A stretch of DNA of 42,851 nucleotides from Cyanobacteria bacterium SIG30 (GTDB taxonomy: Bacteria > Cyanobacteriota > Vampirovibrionia > Gastranaerophilales > Gastranaerophilaceae), in assembly GCA_015152475.1 (NCBI GenBank), contig SUTW01000009.1:1-42851 (forward strand), in the 5' to 3' direction. The notes beneath the pieces are model-generated. The model saw only the letters and a program-made list of their open reading frames with translations. It did no database searches and was not told where the DNA came from. Below, one piece after another: positions 1 to 7,594 of the stretch (the first letter of the stretch is position 1; each line of letters opens with the position of its first letter). Both the position numbers and the translations under genes were made by a program.

Positions 1-343
1 CCTCCCGTAGGAGTATGGGCCGTGTCTCAGTCCCATTGTGGCTGATCATCCTCTCAAACCAGCTACTGATCGTCGCCTTGGTAGTCCATTACACCACCAA
101 CTAGCTAATCAGATGCAGACTCATCCTAGAGCACCGGAGTTTTCAAGAATAGCATTTCAGCTACGCTCATATGGGGTATTAGCAGAAGTTTCCCTCTGTT
201 GTCCCCCGCTCTAGGGCAGATTTTCTACACATTACTCACCCGTCCGCCACTTTCCACTGACCGAAGTCAGCTTCTCGTTCGACTTGCATGTATGAGGCAC
301 ACCGCCAGCGTTCGTCCTGAGCCAGGATCAAACTCTCCGTTGT
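1..343 (-). rRNA. rrs: 16S ribosomal RNA, 5' portion (partial)
   Basis: The complement of the universal 27F site lies at 317-336, which puts the mature 5' end near 343. The complement of the conserved ACTCCTACGGGAGG site (E. coli about 338-351) forms the first 14 bases of the window. So the first roughly 345 nt of 16S are present and the remainder lies outside. The break falls within a conserved block, which is typical of a contig ending in a multicopy rRNA operon. Confidence 0.98.
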
Positions 344-593
344 CAGAAATTTATGTCTGACACTCTTTGGAAAGAGTGATTGACTCAAAATAAAGTATCT
401 ATTGTTTTAAAAAAATCAACAGGTATTTGTCGTTTGTAATTGTGATACTAAGTTTGCAAACATTTAAGTTCGCAACTTAATATTAGTTATTCTATTTTCA
501 ATGTTCAGTTAGAAAACTTTTCTGATAAATATTTGGGAAAAACTATTGTTTACCATTCCTTATCAATTTTGCCTTAATTTAGGCAGTGAATTT
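344..593 (-). other. 16S precursor leader with two hairpins
   Basis: Between the rRNA promoter and mature 16S, the minus-strand transcript would carry about 240 nt of leader. Two perfect hairpins sit next to the 16S 5' end: 341-347 pairs with 356-362 (7 bp, 8-nt loop), and 361-368 pairs with 371-378 (8 bp, 2-nt loop). They may act in pre-rRNA processing or antitermination, but I could not identify a convincing boxA. The gene-free stretch 344-879 otherwise holds only the promoters listed separately. An open frame at 546-770 has no ribosome binding site and low-complexity composition, and is not believed. Confidence 0.55.
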
Positions 594-621
594 ATATTAT
601 CATTTCAATTTTCGTTGTCAA
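594..621 (-). promoter_or_regulatory. rRNA operon promoter (-35/extended -10)
   Basis: On the minus strand there is a perfect TTGACA (621-616), a 16-nt spacer and TAATAT (599-594) preceded by TGA, an extended -10. It points at the 16S gene and lies about 250 nt upstream, a usual distance for an rRNA P1 promoter. Confidence 0.7.
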
Positions 622-814
622 GCATTTTTTCAAAAAAAAAATTATTAATTTTTGTTTATTCCAGCTTGGCTCGTCTGTATTATTACTGTAAATCAAAAAA
701 AAATAATTGCAAGCTTTTTTTTAAAATACATCTTAATAAAAGTTTATCTTTTTCATTAAGCTTACTCTAGTAAGTATTATAGGCTTTTAAAATATTTTTA
801 AAAAAATAAAAATC

Positions 815-844
815 TTGCTCAAAATGAACAATACATGATAAAAT
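815..844 (+). promoter_or_regulatory. Promoter of the small secreted-protein pair
   Basis: TTGCTC (815-820), an 18-nt spacer and TAAAAT (839-844) preceded by TGA (extended -10). It is about 35 nt upstream of the ATG at 880, which has a good AAGGAG ribosome binding site. Confidence 0.6.
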
Positions 845-879
845 TCTATATATTATATAAATATATATAAGGAGAAAAC

Positions 880-1188
880 ATGAAAAAGATATTTTTAAGC
901 TTCTTATTAATCATGACAATATTTAGCATGTCACAAGCCATTGGGCGCGTAAAAGAAATAAGTTCCCACCCGATACCTACTCAAGAAAATATATTTAACA
1001 GGGAAAAAACTATTTTAAAAACCATTGAGCAACAACAAGAAGATATTAAAAGCAAAATTCGTGCAAAAGAAAAAGAATTAAAAGAATTAAAAACTTCACG
1101 ACAAAGTGAAAGAGACAAAAGAGAACAAACTCAAAAAATAAAGCAAGAAATAATAAATTTAAAAAAAGAATTAAATTCATTAATGTAA
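880..1188 (+). CDS. Small secreted coiled-coil protein
   Basis: This 102-residue protein has a signal peptide (about 1-20, ending MSQA) followed by a very charged Lys/Glu-rich helix. Residues 45-100 look like a continuous coiled coil. The start at 880 follows AAGGAGAAAAC, a strong Shine-Dalgarno site. It lies 15 nt upstream of another small secreted helical protein (1204-1533) and both probably share one promoter and terminator. I do not recognise a family. The layout (signal peptide plus a heptad-rich helix, no cysteines) suggests a periplasmic or cell-envelope structural or chaperone-like role, which is inference only. Confidence 0.7.
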   Translation: MKKIFLSFLLIMTIFSMSQAIGRVKEISSHPIPTQENIFNREKTILKTIEQQQEDIKSKIRAKEKELKELKTSRQSERDKREQTQKIKQEIINLKKELNSLM

Positions 1189-1203
1189 AAAAGGAGAGAA
1201 GAC

Positions 1204-1533
1204 ATGAAAAAAAGTATTATCGCGTCATTAGTTGCATTAGTTATTCTTACAACAACAGGTGCTTCATTTGCGGCAAAATCTGAATTTATGAATGATTTAA
1301 TTAATGCAAACAAACAAGTTGTAAAACAAGCAGCTCAAAAACAACAAGCAAAAGCTCAATCAAAAGTTGATGCAAAAATTTTGTCATACCAAAAACAAAT
1401 TGAAGCAAAAAAGGCTGAACTTCGAAAAGTTAAAGCGAATGATTCATATGGTATAGCAGAAAAAGCTAAAAAAATGAAAGCTATCAACGATGAAATCAAA
1501 GAATTAAATGCTGCAATTAAGGCATTAAAATAA
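1204..1533 (+). CDS. Small secreted helical protein
   Basis: This 109-residue protein has a clear signal peptide (cleavage probably after GASFA, residue 23) and an Ala/Lys/Gln-rich helical body with a coiled-coil-like stretch at about 55-108 (QKQIEAKKAELRKVK). It starts behind AAGGAGAGAAG. It is the second gene of a pair with 880-1188; both share size, charge pattern and architecture although their sequences are not obviously homologous. A strong bidirectional terminator follows 19 nt after the stop. The family is unknown, and a periplasmic or outer-surface location is inferred from the signal peptide. Confidence 0.75.
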   Translation: MKKSIIASLVALVILTTTGASFAAKSEFMNDLINANKQVVKQAAQKQQAKAQSKVDAKILSYQKQIEAKKAELRKVKANDSYGIAEKAKKMKAINDEIKELNAAIKALK

Positions 1534-1551
1534 TTCAAAGATTTAATATTT

Positions 1552-1579
1552 AAAAGCGCCCTTTTAAAGGGCGCTTTTT
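1552..1579. terminator. Bidirectional intrinsic terminator
   Basis: AAAAGCGCCCTTT pairs perfectly with AAAGGGCGCTTTT, with A and T tracts on the two sides. It serves the secreted pair on plus and the convergent prepilin on minus. Confidence 0.9.
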
Positions 1580-1588
1580 ATTACTTTA

Positions 1589-2383
1589 TTACCACGACCA
1601 AGGATAATTATTTATATCACCACTAAATTTAGTAACGTACTCTTCTTTTGTTGGAATTTTCCAGCCATTTTTGATTATTATATGAGAACATGAATCACCT
1701 ACTGCCCCTATAGCACATCTTGCAGAAAGCTGTGCATTTGTGTCATTTGGTCTAAATGGCAATAATTTCCCAACTGGTTTATTTTTAGCTAAAATGCTAT
1801 AACCAAAAGTAAAAATGTCGCGTCCAAACGTATTTGGTTTTTGTTTTCCATTAACATCTATATAAATAGAGGCATATTGGCTTAATTCATCAGTACCAAA
1901 TGTGCTTGAAACGAGTCTTACTGAAACAAATGTTCCATCTGCCATATAAAATTTTGTTGTAGAAGAATCAGTATAACCACCATATGTTTCGTTTGAAAGT
2001 GTTGTAAATTCATATGTACAATCCGAACTTGGATCGTTAGCAGGTGCAACATTTCCACAGTCTTTTGAAATTCTTAAATATGGAAGCATATATCTATCAA
2101 CAAAATCTTTAGCATGTTGACCATTATTTTCTGTATCTGGTGGTATATGCCAAGAATTAATTGGACCATGGTCTGCAATTGCTAAATTTGTTGTGTTTGA
2201 AATTGCGCTATAAGTTTTTTTAAGTCTTGATACTATTTCTTGATTTCTATAATTGGTTACAACTGATGGAATTGTGAGTGCGGCAACGACGCCGATAATA
2301 GCTAATGTGATAAGTACTTCAGCAAGAGTGAAAGCTAATCTATTAGTTGCCCCCCCCCCGTGATTTAAAGCAAATCTATTCAT
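1589..2383 (-). CDS. Type IV prepilin-like protein with G-tract leader
   Basis: This 264-residue protein carries a class III prepilin signal: the hydrophobic helix begins at AFTLAEVLITL (about residues 17-27), with Phe and the conserved Glu at position +5 after the expected prepilin peptidase cut. The body has a pilin-like alpha/beta sequence with several cysteines and the motif DVNGKQKPN, which recurs as DVNGDKNPN in the second prepilin (23031-23783). The leader is unusually long and contains a Gly-Gly-Gly run coded by ten consecutive G (complement at 2350-2359). A slip of one base would frameshift the protein before the helix. Two near-identical blocks coding NRFAL and NRLAF flank the tract, as if the leader had been duplicated. 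The start at 2383 has AAAGGAT about 10 nt upstream. It is a single gene with its own promoter. Confidence 0.85.
   Translation of the reverse strand: MNRFALNHGGGATNRLAFTLAEVLITLAIIGVVAALTIPSVVTNYRNQEIVSRLKKTYSAISNTTNLAIADHGPINSWHIPPDTENNGQHAKDFVDRYMLPYLRISKDCGNVAPANDPSSDCTYEFTTLSNETYGGYTDSSTTKFYMADGTFVSVRLVSSTFGTDELSQYASIYIDVNGKQKPNTFGRDIFTFGYSILAKNKPVGKLLPFRPNDTNAQLSARCAIGAVGDSCSHIIIKNGWKIPTKEEYVTKFSGDINNYPWSW
2350..2359 (-). repeat. Homopolymeric G10 tract in prepilin leader
   Basis: Ten consecutive C on plus (G on minus), in frame as GGG GGG GGG G within codons 9-12 of the prepilin. In sequence this AT-rich a 10-G run is exceptional. Such tracts are classic slipped-strand phase-variation sites. 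Confidence 0.85.
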
Positions 2384-2436
2384 AATTTAAAAATCCTTTC
2401 TTAATTTCCGTATTTAAAAAAAATTCTATATATATT

Positions 2437-2465
2437 ATTATAGCAAATTTTTTGATAAACTTCAA
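2437..2465 (-). promoter_or_regulatory. Promoter of the prepilin gene
   Basis: Minus strand TTGAAG (2465-2460), 17-nt spacer, TATAAT (2442-2437) preceded by TGC, an extended -10. Confidence 0.65.
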
Positions 2466-2470
2466 CCTAT

Positions 2471-2497
2471 TTGATTAAAAAAATTTAATGATATAAT
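2471..2497 (+). promoter_or_regulatory. leuS promoter
   Basis: TTGATT (2471-2476), a 15-nt spacer and TATAAT (2492-2497) with an upstream TGA extended -10. It is back to back with the prepilin promoter. The ATG at 2524 has AAGGAA upstream. Confidence 0.6.
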
Positions 2498-2523
2498 AAA
2501 AAAGAGATATAAAGGAATAAGAA

Positions 2524-4986
2524 ATGAGTACATTAAAAAACGAATACTATCCACAAGAATTTGAAGAAAAAAGAGTTGATTTTTGGGCAAAAAATAAAAG
2601 TTTTAAAACTTATGATGACAGCAAAAAGCCAAAATATTATGCCCTTTCAATGTTTCCATATCCATCAGGAAAATTACATATGGGACATGTTAGAAACTAC
2701 ACAATAACCGACGTTATTGCAAGATTCAAAAAAATGAATAGCTATAATGTATTGCACCCTATGGGTTGGGATAGTTTTGGTTTGCCTGCAGAAAATGCCG
2801 CAATTGAACGTGGCGCAGACCCTGCTGAATGGACAGATAGCAATATTTCTTATATGAAAGGTCAATTAAACAGGCTTGGTTTGTCTGTTGATTGGGACAG
2901 AGAAGCCACAACATGCAAAGAAGATTATTACAAATGGACTCAATGGTTATTCTTGCAACTTTATAAAAAAGGTTTAGCATATAAAAAAATGTCTCCTGTA
3001 AACTGGTGCGAACATTGTGCAACAGTTTTAGCCAATGAACAAGTAATTGATGGCAAATGCTGGAGATGTGATAGTGAAGTTACAAAGAAAAATCTATCAC
3101 AATGGTTCTTAAAAATAACAGATTATGCAGAAGTCTTGCTTGAAGATTTAGACAAATTAACAGGATGGGGCGACAACGTCAAAACAATGCAAGCAAATTG
3201 GATTGGCAAAAGCCAAGGTGCTCTATTAAAATTCAAGGTTAAAGAAGTCGAAGGACTTGAAATTCCAGTATTTACAACTCGCCCAGATACAGTTTATGGC
3301 ATCACATATTTAGTTGTAGCGCCTGAATATCCTGATATTGAAAAATTAACAACCGAAGAAAACAAAAAAGCAGTTGAAGAATATAGAGAAAATGCTAAAA
3401 AATTATCAGAAATCGAAAGACTTTCAACTGAAAGAGTTAAAACTGGCGTACCACTTGGTACACACATAATCAACCCGTTTACTGGCAGAGTTTGTCCGAT
3501 TTGGGCAGCAGATTATGCAATTTTAGATTACGGTACTGGTGCTGTTATGGCGGTTCCAACTCATGATGAACGTGATTTTGATTTCGCAACAAAATATAAT
3601 TTAGACAAAATTACAGTTATCTCTGGCGGTGAAGAAGGTAAGTGTTATACAGAAAAAGGTACACTAATAAATTCAAAACAATTCGACGGCATGGATAACG
3701 AAAGTGCTAAAAAAGCAATTGTTGAATATGCCCAAGAACAAGGTTTTGGTGAATTCAAAACTCAATATAGGCTTCGTGACTGGTTAATTTCGCGTCAAAG
3801 ATATTGGGGTGCGCCTATTCCTATTGTTTATTGTGAAAAATGTGGCGCTCAACCAGTTAGCGAAAACGAACTACCGGTTAAATTACCAACTGATGTTGAT
3901 TTCAGCGTAAAGGGTAAATCTCCAATTTTAACATCTAAAACTTTCGCTGATGCTATCTGTCCTGTATGTGGTGGTCATGCTACACGCGAAACAGACACTA
4001 TGGATACATTTATGTGTTCAAGCTGGTATTATTTAAGATATGCAGATGCAAAAAACGACAAAAAACCATTTGACAAAGAACTTGTTGACAAATGGTTACC
4101 AGTTGACCAATATGTTGGTGGTATTGAGCATGCTATTTTACATCTATTGTATTCAAGATTTTTCACAAAAGCATTAAGGGATTTAGGACTTTTAAGCTTT
4201 GACGAACCATTTAAAAATCTTTTAACTCAAGGTATGGTTTTAAAAGATGGTTCTAAAATGAGTAAATCAAAAGGCAACACTGTTGACCCTGACGAAATTT
4301 TCAAAGATTATGGTGCGGATACTGCAAGATTATTTATTATTTCTGATTCACCACCAGCACGTGACTTTGACTGGTCAGATGCAGGCGTTGAAGGTTGCTA
4401 TAAATTCTTAAGCAGAGTTTGGAGATTATACTCAAAATTCCAAGATAAAATTAAATTAGATGTTCAAATTCCTGAAAATCTAAACAAAAATGATGAAAAA
4501 CTTGTTCGCGAAACATATATTTCAATTCAAAAAATAACAAACGACATTGAACAAGAATTCCAATTCAACACAGTTGTTTCAAGATACAGAGAATTTACAA
4601 ACGAAATTTATGACTACATAAAAGATGAAAACAACATAAATTATGATGTTTTAAGCTTTGCACTTGTTTCATTATTAAAACTTATGTCACCTGTTGCAGT
4701 ATTTATGACAGAAGAAATATGGGAACAACTAGGTGGTAAAGGTTCAATTTATGACCAAGAATGGCTTAAATTTGATGCGAAAAGAGCACAAGCAAATGAA
4801 ATAACATATGTTGTACAAATTAACGGAAAAGTACGTGACAAATTTGAAGCTTCTATTGACAAAACAAATGAAGAATTAATAGAAATTGCCACAAAATGTG
4901 ATAAAATTCCTCAATATTTAGAAGGAAAACAAATTGTCAAAACAATTGTAGTTCCAAAGAAATTAGTCAATATTGTAGTTAAATGA
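2524..4986 (+). CDS. leuS: Leucyl-tRNA synthetase
   Basis: Cytosolic class Ia enzyme that charges tRNA-Leu with leucine. The 820-residue length is within the bacterial range. The HIGH signature is HMGH (52-55) in the FPYPSGKLHMGH block. A zinc-ribbon-like CEHC...CWRC lies at 162-182. The CP1 editing domain shows TTRPDT (251-256) and the GTGAVMAVPTHDERD block. The second signature KMSKS is at 578-582, followed by the helical anticodon-binding domain and a C-terminal domain. The start follows AAAGGAATAAGAA. The stop overlaps the start of the following FAD oxidase (ATGA), so the two are translationally coupled, although no functional link between them is known. Confidence 0.98.
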   Translation: MSTLKNEYYPQEFEEKRVDFWAKNKSFKTYDDSKKPKYYALSMFPYPSGKLHMGHVRNYTITDVIARFKKMNSYNVLHPMGWDSFGLPAENAAIERGADPAEWTDSNISYMKGQLNRLGLSVDWDREATTCKEDYYKWTQWLFLQLYKKGLAYKKMSPVNWCEHCATVLANEQVIDGKCWRCDSEVTKKNLSQWFLKITDYAEVLLEDLDKLTGWGDNVKTMQANWIGKSQGALLKFKVKEVEGLEIPVFTTRPDTVYGITYLVVAPEYPDIEKLTTEENKKAVEEYRENAKKLSEIERLSTERVKTGVPLGTHIINPFTGRVCPIWAADYAILDYGTGAVMAVPTHDERDFDFATKYNLDKITVISGGEEGKCYTEKGTLINSKQFDGMDNESAKKAIVEYAQEQGFGEFKTQYRLRDWLISRQRYWGAPIPIVYCEKCGAQPVSENELPVKLPTDVDFSVKGKSPILTSKTFADAICPVCGGHATRETDTMDTFMCSSWYYLRYADAKNDKKPFDKELVDKWLPVDQYVGGIEHAILHLLYSRFFTKALRDLGLLSFDEPFKNLLTQGMVLKDGSKMSKSKGNTVDPDEIFKDYGADTARLFIISDSPPARDFDWSDAGVEGCYKFLSRVWRLYSKFQDKIKLDVQIPENLNKNDEKLVRETYISIQKITNDIEQEFQFNTVVSRYREFTNEIYDYIKDENNINYDVLSFALVSLLKLMSPVAVFMTEEIWEQLGGKGSIYDQEWLKFDAKRAQANEITYVVQINGKVRDKFEASIDKTNEELIEIATKCDKIPQYLEGKQIVKTIVVPKKLVNIVVK

Positions 4987-6347
4987 TAAATAAACTAAAA
5001 AAAATAGCTAAAAATTGCACTTGTTTGACTTCTGTTGAAGATATATATGCTTATTGCCATGATACATCTCCAGAACCTGACGTTAACATGCTTGCAGATA
5101 TAGTCATTTTGCCAAATAACGTTGAAGATATCCAAAAAATTGTGAAATTCTGCAACGAAAATAGAATTGCAGTAATCGCAAGAGGAGCTGGCACTTGTCA
5201 TACAGGTGGTTGCAGGGTTAAAAGAAAGCCTTGTATTATTTTGCATTTATCCAAATTAAATAAAATAATAAAAATAGATAAAGAAAATTTAATCGCAAAA
5301 GTCCAGCCAAATGTCGTTTTAGGCGATTTTCAAAAACAAGTTGAAGATATGGGATTGTTTTTCCCGCCAGACCCATCTAATTTAAAAGTTTCAACTATTG
5401 GAGGCGCAATTTCTTTAAATTCAGGAGGACCACGAACTTTTAAATACGGCAACACCAAAGATTACGTTATAAATTTAAAGGTCGTGCTTCCAAATGGCGA
5501 AATTATGGAAACTTCTTCAGACATCGCAAAAGATGTAACAGGTTATAATTTAACACAACTTTTTGTTGGCTCAGAAGGTACTTTAGGTATTATTGTTGAG
5601 GCAACTTTGAAATTAATTGTGAAACCAGAACAAAGACTTGTGACTTTAGCATATTTCGACAAACTAGAACATGCAACAAGCGCAGTTAACGCGATAATAA
5701 ACAATAAAATGACACCTTCAACTGTCGATTTGCTTGACAAAAACACAATCGAAACAATCGAGAAATACAATCCAACTGGGCTTTTGACTAATTTTGACGG
5801 AGCCTTATTAATTGAAATTGACGGCAACAAAGAAACAATTAAAAAGGAACAAGAGGATTTATCAAATCTACTCAAAGAAAATAATGCAAAAGAAATAATA
5901 AGCGCTAAAAATAACGAAGAAAATGAAAAAATTTGGCGTGCAAGAAGAAGCGCTTTTGGCTCAGTTGCAAAGCTAAAACCAGACGTTATAACGGAAGATG
6001 TTGTTGTGCCAAGAGATAAAATTGTTCCTCTTGTTGAAGGCATAAAAAGAATTTGCAAAAATAATAATGTAACTGTTTGTATTATGGGACATGTGGCAGA
6101 CGGAAACATTCATCCAAATTTTGCCCTTGATTTAGAAAAAGAAAAAGACATTTTTAACAAAACAAAAGATGAATTATTTGAACTTGCACTAAGTTTAGGG
6201 GGAACATTATCCGGTGAACATGGAATAGGATACGAAAAGAAAAAATATTTAAACAAAGCACTTGACCAAAATGCTTATAAATATATGGAAAAAATTAAAA
6301 TATTATTTGACCCAAATAATATTATGAACCCTGATAAAATGTTTTAG
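4983..6347 (+). CDS. FAD-linked oxidase, glycolate/D-lactate dehydrogenase (GlcD) family
   Basis: This 454-residue protein belongs to the GlcD/D-lactate dehydrogenase branch of the PCMH-type FAD oxidases. The FAD-binding half shows ARGAGTCHTGG, FFPPDPSN, the TIGGAISLNSGGPRTFKYG block and DVTGYNLTQLFVGSEGTLGI. The C-terminal cap has MGHVADGNIHPN and SGEHGIGYEKK, which carry the substrate/FAD-proximal histidines, and ends in a MNPDKMF-type tail. It likely oxidises a 2-hydroxy acid such as glycolate or D-lactate. The matching GlcF-like Fe-S subunit is not adjacent but lies at 19301-20206. The ATGA overlap with leuS shows co-transcription. The substrate cannot be set from sequence. Confidence 0.9.
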   Translation: MINKLKKIAKNCTCLTSVEDIYAYCHDTSPEPDVNMLADIVILPNNVEDIQKIVKFCNENRIAVIARGAGTCHTGGCRVKRKPCIILHLSKLNKIIKIDKENLIAKVQPNVVLGDFQKQVEDMGLFFPPDPSNLKVSTIGGAISLNSGGPRTFKYGNTKDYVINLKVVLPNGEIMETSSDIAKDVTGYNLTQLFVGSEGTLGIIVEATLKLIVKPEQRLVTLAYFDKLEHATSAVNAIINNKMTPSTVDLLDKNTIETIEKYNPTGLLTNFDGALLIEIDGNKETIKKEQEDLSNLLKENNAKEIISAKNNEENEKIWRARRSAFGSVAKLKPDVITEDVVVPRDKIVPLVEGIKRICKNNNVTVCIMGHVADGNIHPNFALDLEKEKDIFNKTKDELFELALSLGGTLSGEHGIGYEKKKYLNKALDQNAYKYMEKIKILFDPNNIMNPDKMF

Positions 6348-6352
6348 TAGAA

Positions 6353-7039
6353 CTAATTTTCCAAAATCCAAACGTGATAATTTGAATTACTTAATTTTTC
6401 AGCAACACTTTTAGCAACATCAGAATTTGTGTATGAACCTACTTGAATAGAATAAAAATCGCCCATTTTTCTAATAAAAGGTGATGCTGTTTCAAAGCCT
6501 TCAACAGTTCTTATATAATCTTGTGCACTTTTAGCTTCTTCAATGGTTGCATATTTTCCAACCAAAACTCTTGTAAAAACCGGAGTATAAGTTTCTTCAA
6601 TTTTTTCATTATTTAATTCGATATTTAAATTTTCTTGTTCTTTAACAGTCTCAGTTTTTGCAATTTCTTCATCACTTTTTTTAATTTCGTCAGCTTTATC
6701 CTGACTCATAATTTCATCTTCTTTTTTATTTATTGCACGAGCTGTACTAAGCCCAATTTCTTCGTCATAAAGCATTTCAAGACGCTTATCAATTGAACCT
6801 TTTTGTTCTTCGCTGTTATTTTCATCAAGCACCATAACATTTTGTTCTTCTTCTATATCTAATTTTGTACTTAAATTATTAGACACATTCATAATGGTTA
6901 AAAAACAAAATATAAAAGTCAGACTAAAAATCAAAAATAAAATTTTAAGTTTTTTGTAATCACTTCTTTTTGCTTTTTTAGTTTCTTCAACATATTGTTG
7001 TTTTGCTTTTTTATATGCAAGATAATCAGGTGTTTCCAT
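6353..7039 (-). CDS. SPOR-domain membrane protein
   Basis: A 228-residue protein with a short basic cytoplasmic N-terminus, one membrane segment (about 32-50), a long acidic Glu/Lys/Asn-rich linker (about 55-145) and a C-terminal SPOR domain (about 152-228: FTRVLVGKYATIEEAKSAQ ... YSIQVGSYTN ... VAEKLSNSNYHVWIL). SPOR domains bind denuded septal peptidoglycan, so a role at the division site is likely. It is the third gene of a minus-strand operon after gpmI and the DUF366 gene, with 3 nt between it and its neighbour. Its stop lies only 5 nt from the convergent oxidase stop, with no evident terminator between them. Confidence 0.85.
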   Translation of the reverse strand: METPDYLAYKKAKQQYVEETKKAKRSDYKKLKILFLIFSLTFIFCFLTIMNVSNNLSTKLDIEEEQNVMVLDENNSEEQKGSIDKRLEMLYDEEIGLSTARAINKKEDEIMSQDKADEIKKSDEEIAKTETVKEQENLNIELNNEKIEETYTPVFTRVLVGKYATIEEAKSAQDYIRTVEGFETASPFIRKMGDFYSIQVGSYTNSDVAKSVAEKLSNSNYHVWILEN

Positions 7040-7042
7040 AAA

Positions 7043-7594
7043 TTAAACTCCTCTTACTTTGCAAAATGCATTTTTAATACTTTTGATTTCGTTACTATAA
7101 CAAAGCATTACATCAATTGCAAATTTCTTTACATCTTTTATGCCTATTTCATCAAGCGACGAAATTTCAATAGGTGCACCAGTTGGAACAATATTGAGCG
7201 CAGTATGAATTAAAGAAGATGTGATTGATTTTGTTGCAATGGAAACACTTAATTTTTTCCCGTCAAAAAATAAATCATCGCCATCTCTTATAATTTTTGC
7301 GCCATATTTTTCTAAGTTCTCCTTAATTATTGTAACAAGCATTCTTTGTGCAAATATGGCCTCTTCAAGTGGCATATCGAAATGTTCAATTATAAAACTC
7401 AACATTTTGTCTGACTTTATAGGTTCATTGTTTATTACATCCTCAATATCAACCATTTCAGTCAGTTTAACTTCAACTTCGCCAATAAAAGCCACAATTG
7501 AATCACCCAAAAGATTAAAATTTTTATAAATCCAATGTGGTGCAAGTTGGCTTCCTATATATTTAATTTCTTTTTCAATAAAAAATGTATTCAT
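7043..7594 (-). CDS. DUF366 family protein
   Basis: 183 residues. The pattern YIGSQLAPHWIYKNF, LLGDSIVAFIGEVEV, MVDIEDV, MLSFIIEHFD, GDDLFFDGKKLSVSIAT and the C-terminal CKVRGV match what I know of the DUF366 family, a small soluble conserved protein of unknown function. No membrane segment or signal peptide is visible. The ATG overlaps the gpmI stop by one base (TAATG), so it is translated by coupling and belongs to the gpmI operon. The family assignment is from memory of its conserved motifs. Confidence 0.8.
   Translation of the reverse strand: MNTFFIEKEIKYIGSQLAPHWIYKNFNLLGDSIVAFIGEVEVKLTEMVDIEDVINNEPIKSDKMLSFIIEHFDMPLEEAIFAQRMLVTIIKENLEKYGAKIIRDGDDLFFDGKKLSVSIATKSITSSLIHTALNIVPTGAPIEISSLDEIGIKDVKKFAIDVMLCYSNEIKSIKNAFCKVRGV

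Noticed and set aside
546-770. 74-codon open frame on plus in the rRNA upstream region
   Set aside because: No ribosome binding site, composition of simple AT-rich sequence, and it overlaps the rRNA promoter on the other strand.
5543-6109. 188-codon open frame opposite the GlcD-like gene
   Set aside because: It lies fully inside a well-supported gene on the other strand; its Ser/Leu/Ile-rich peptide is typical of an antisense shadow.
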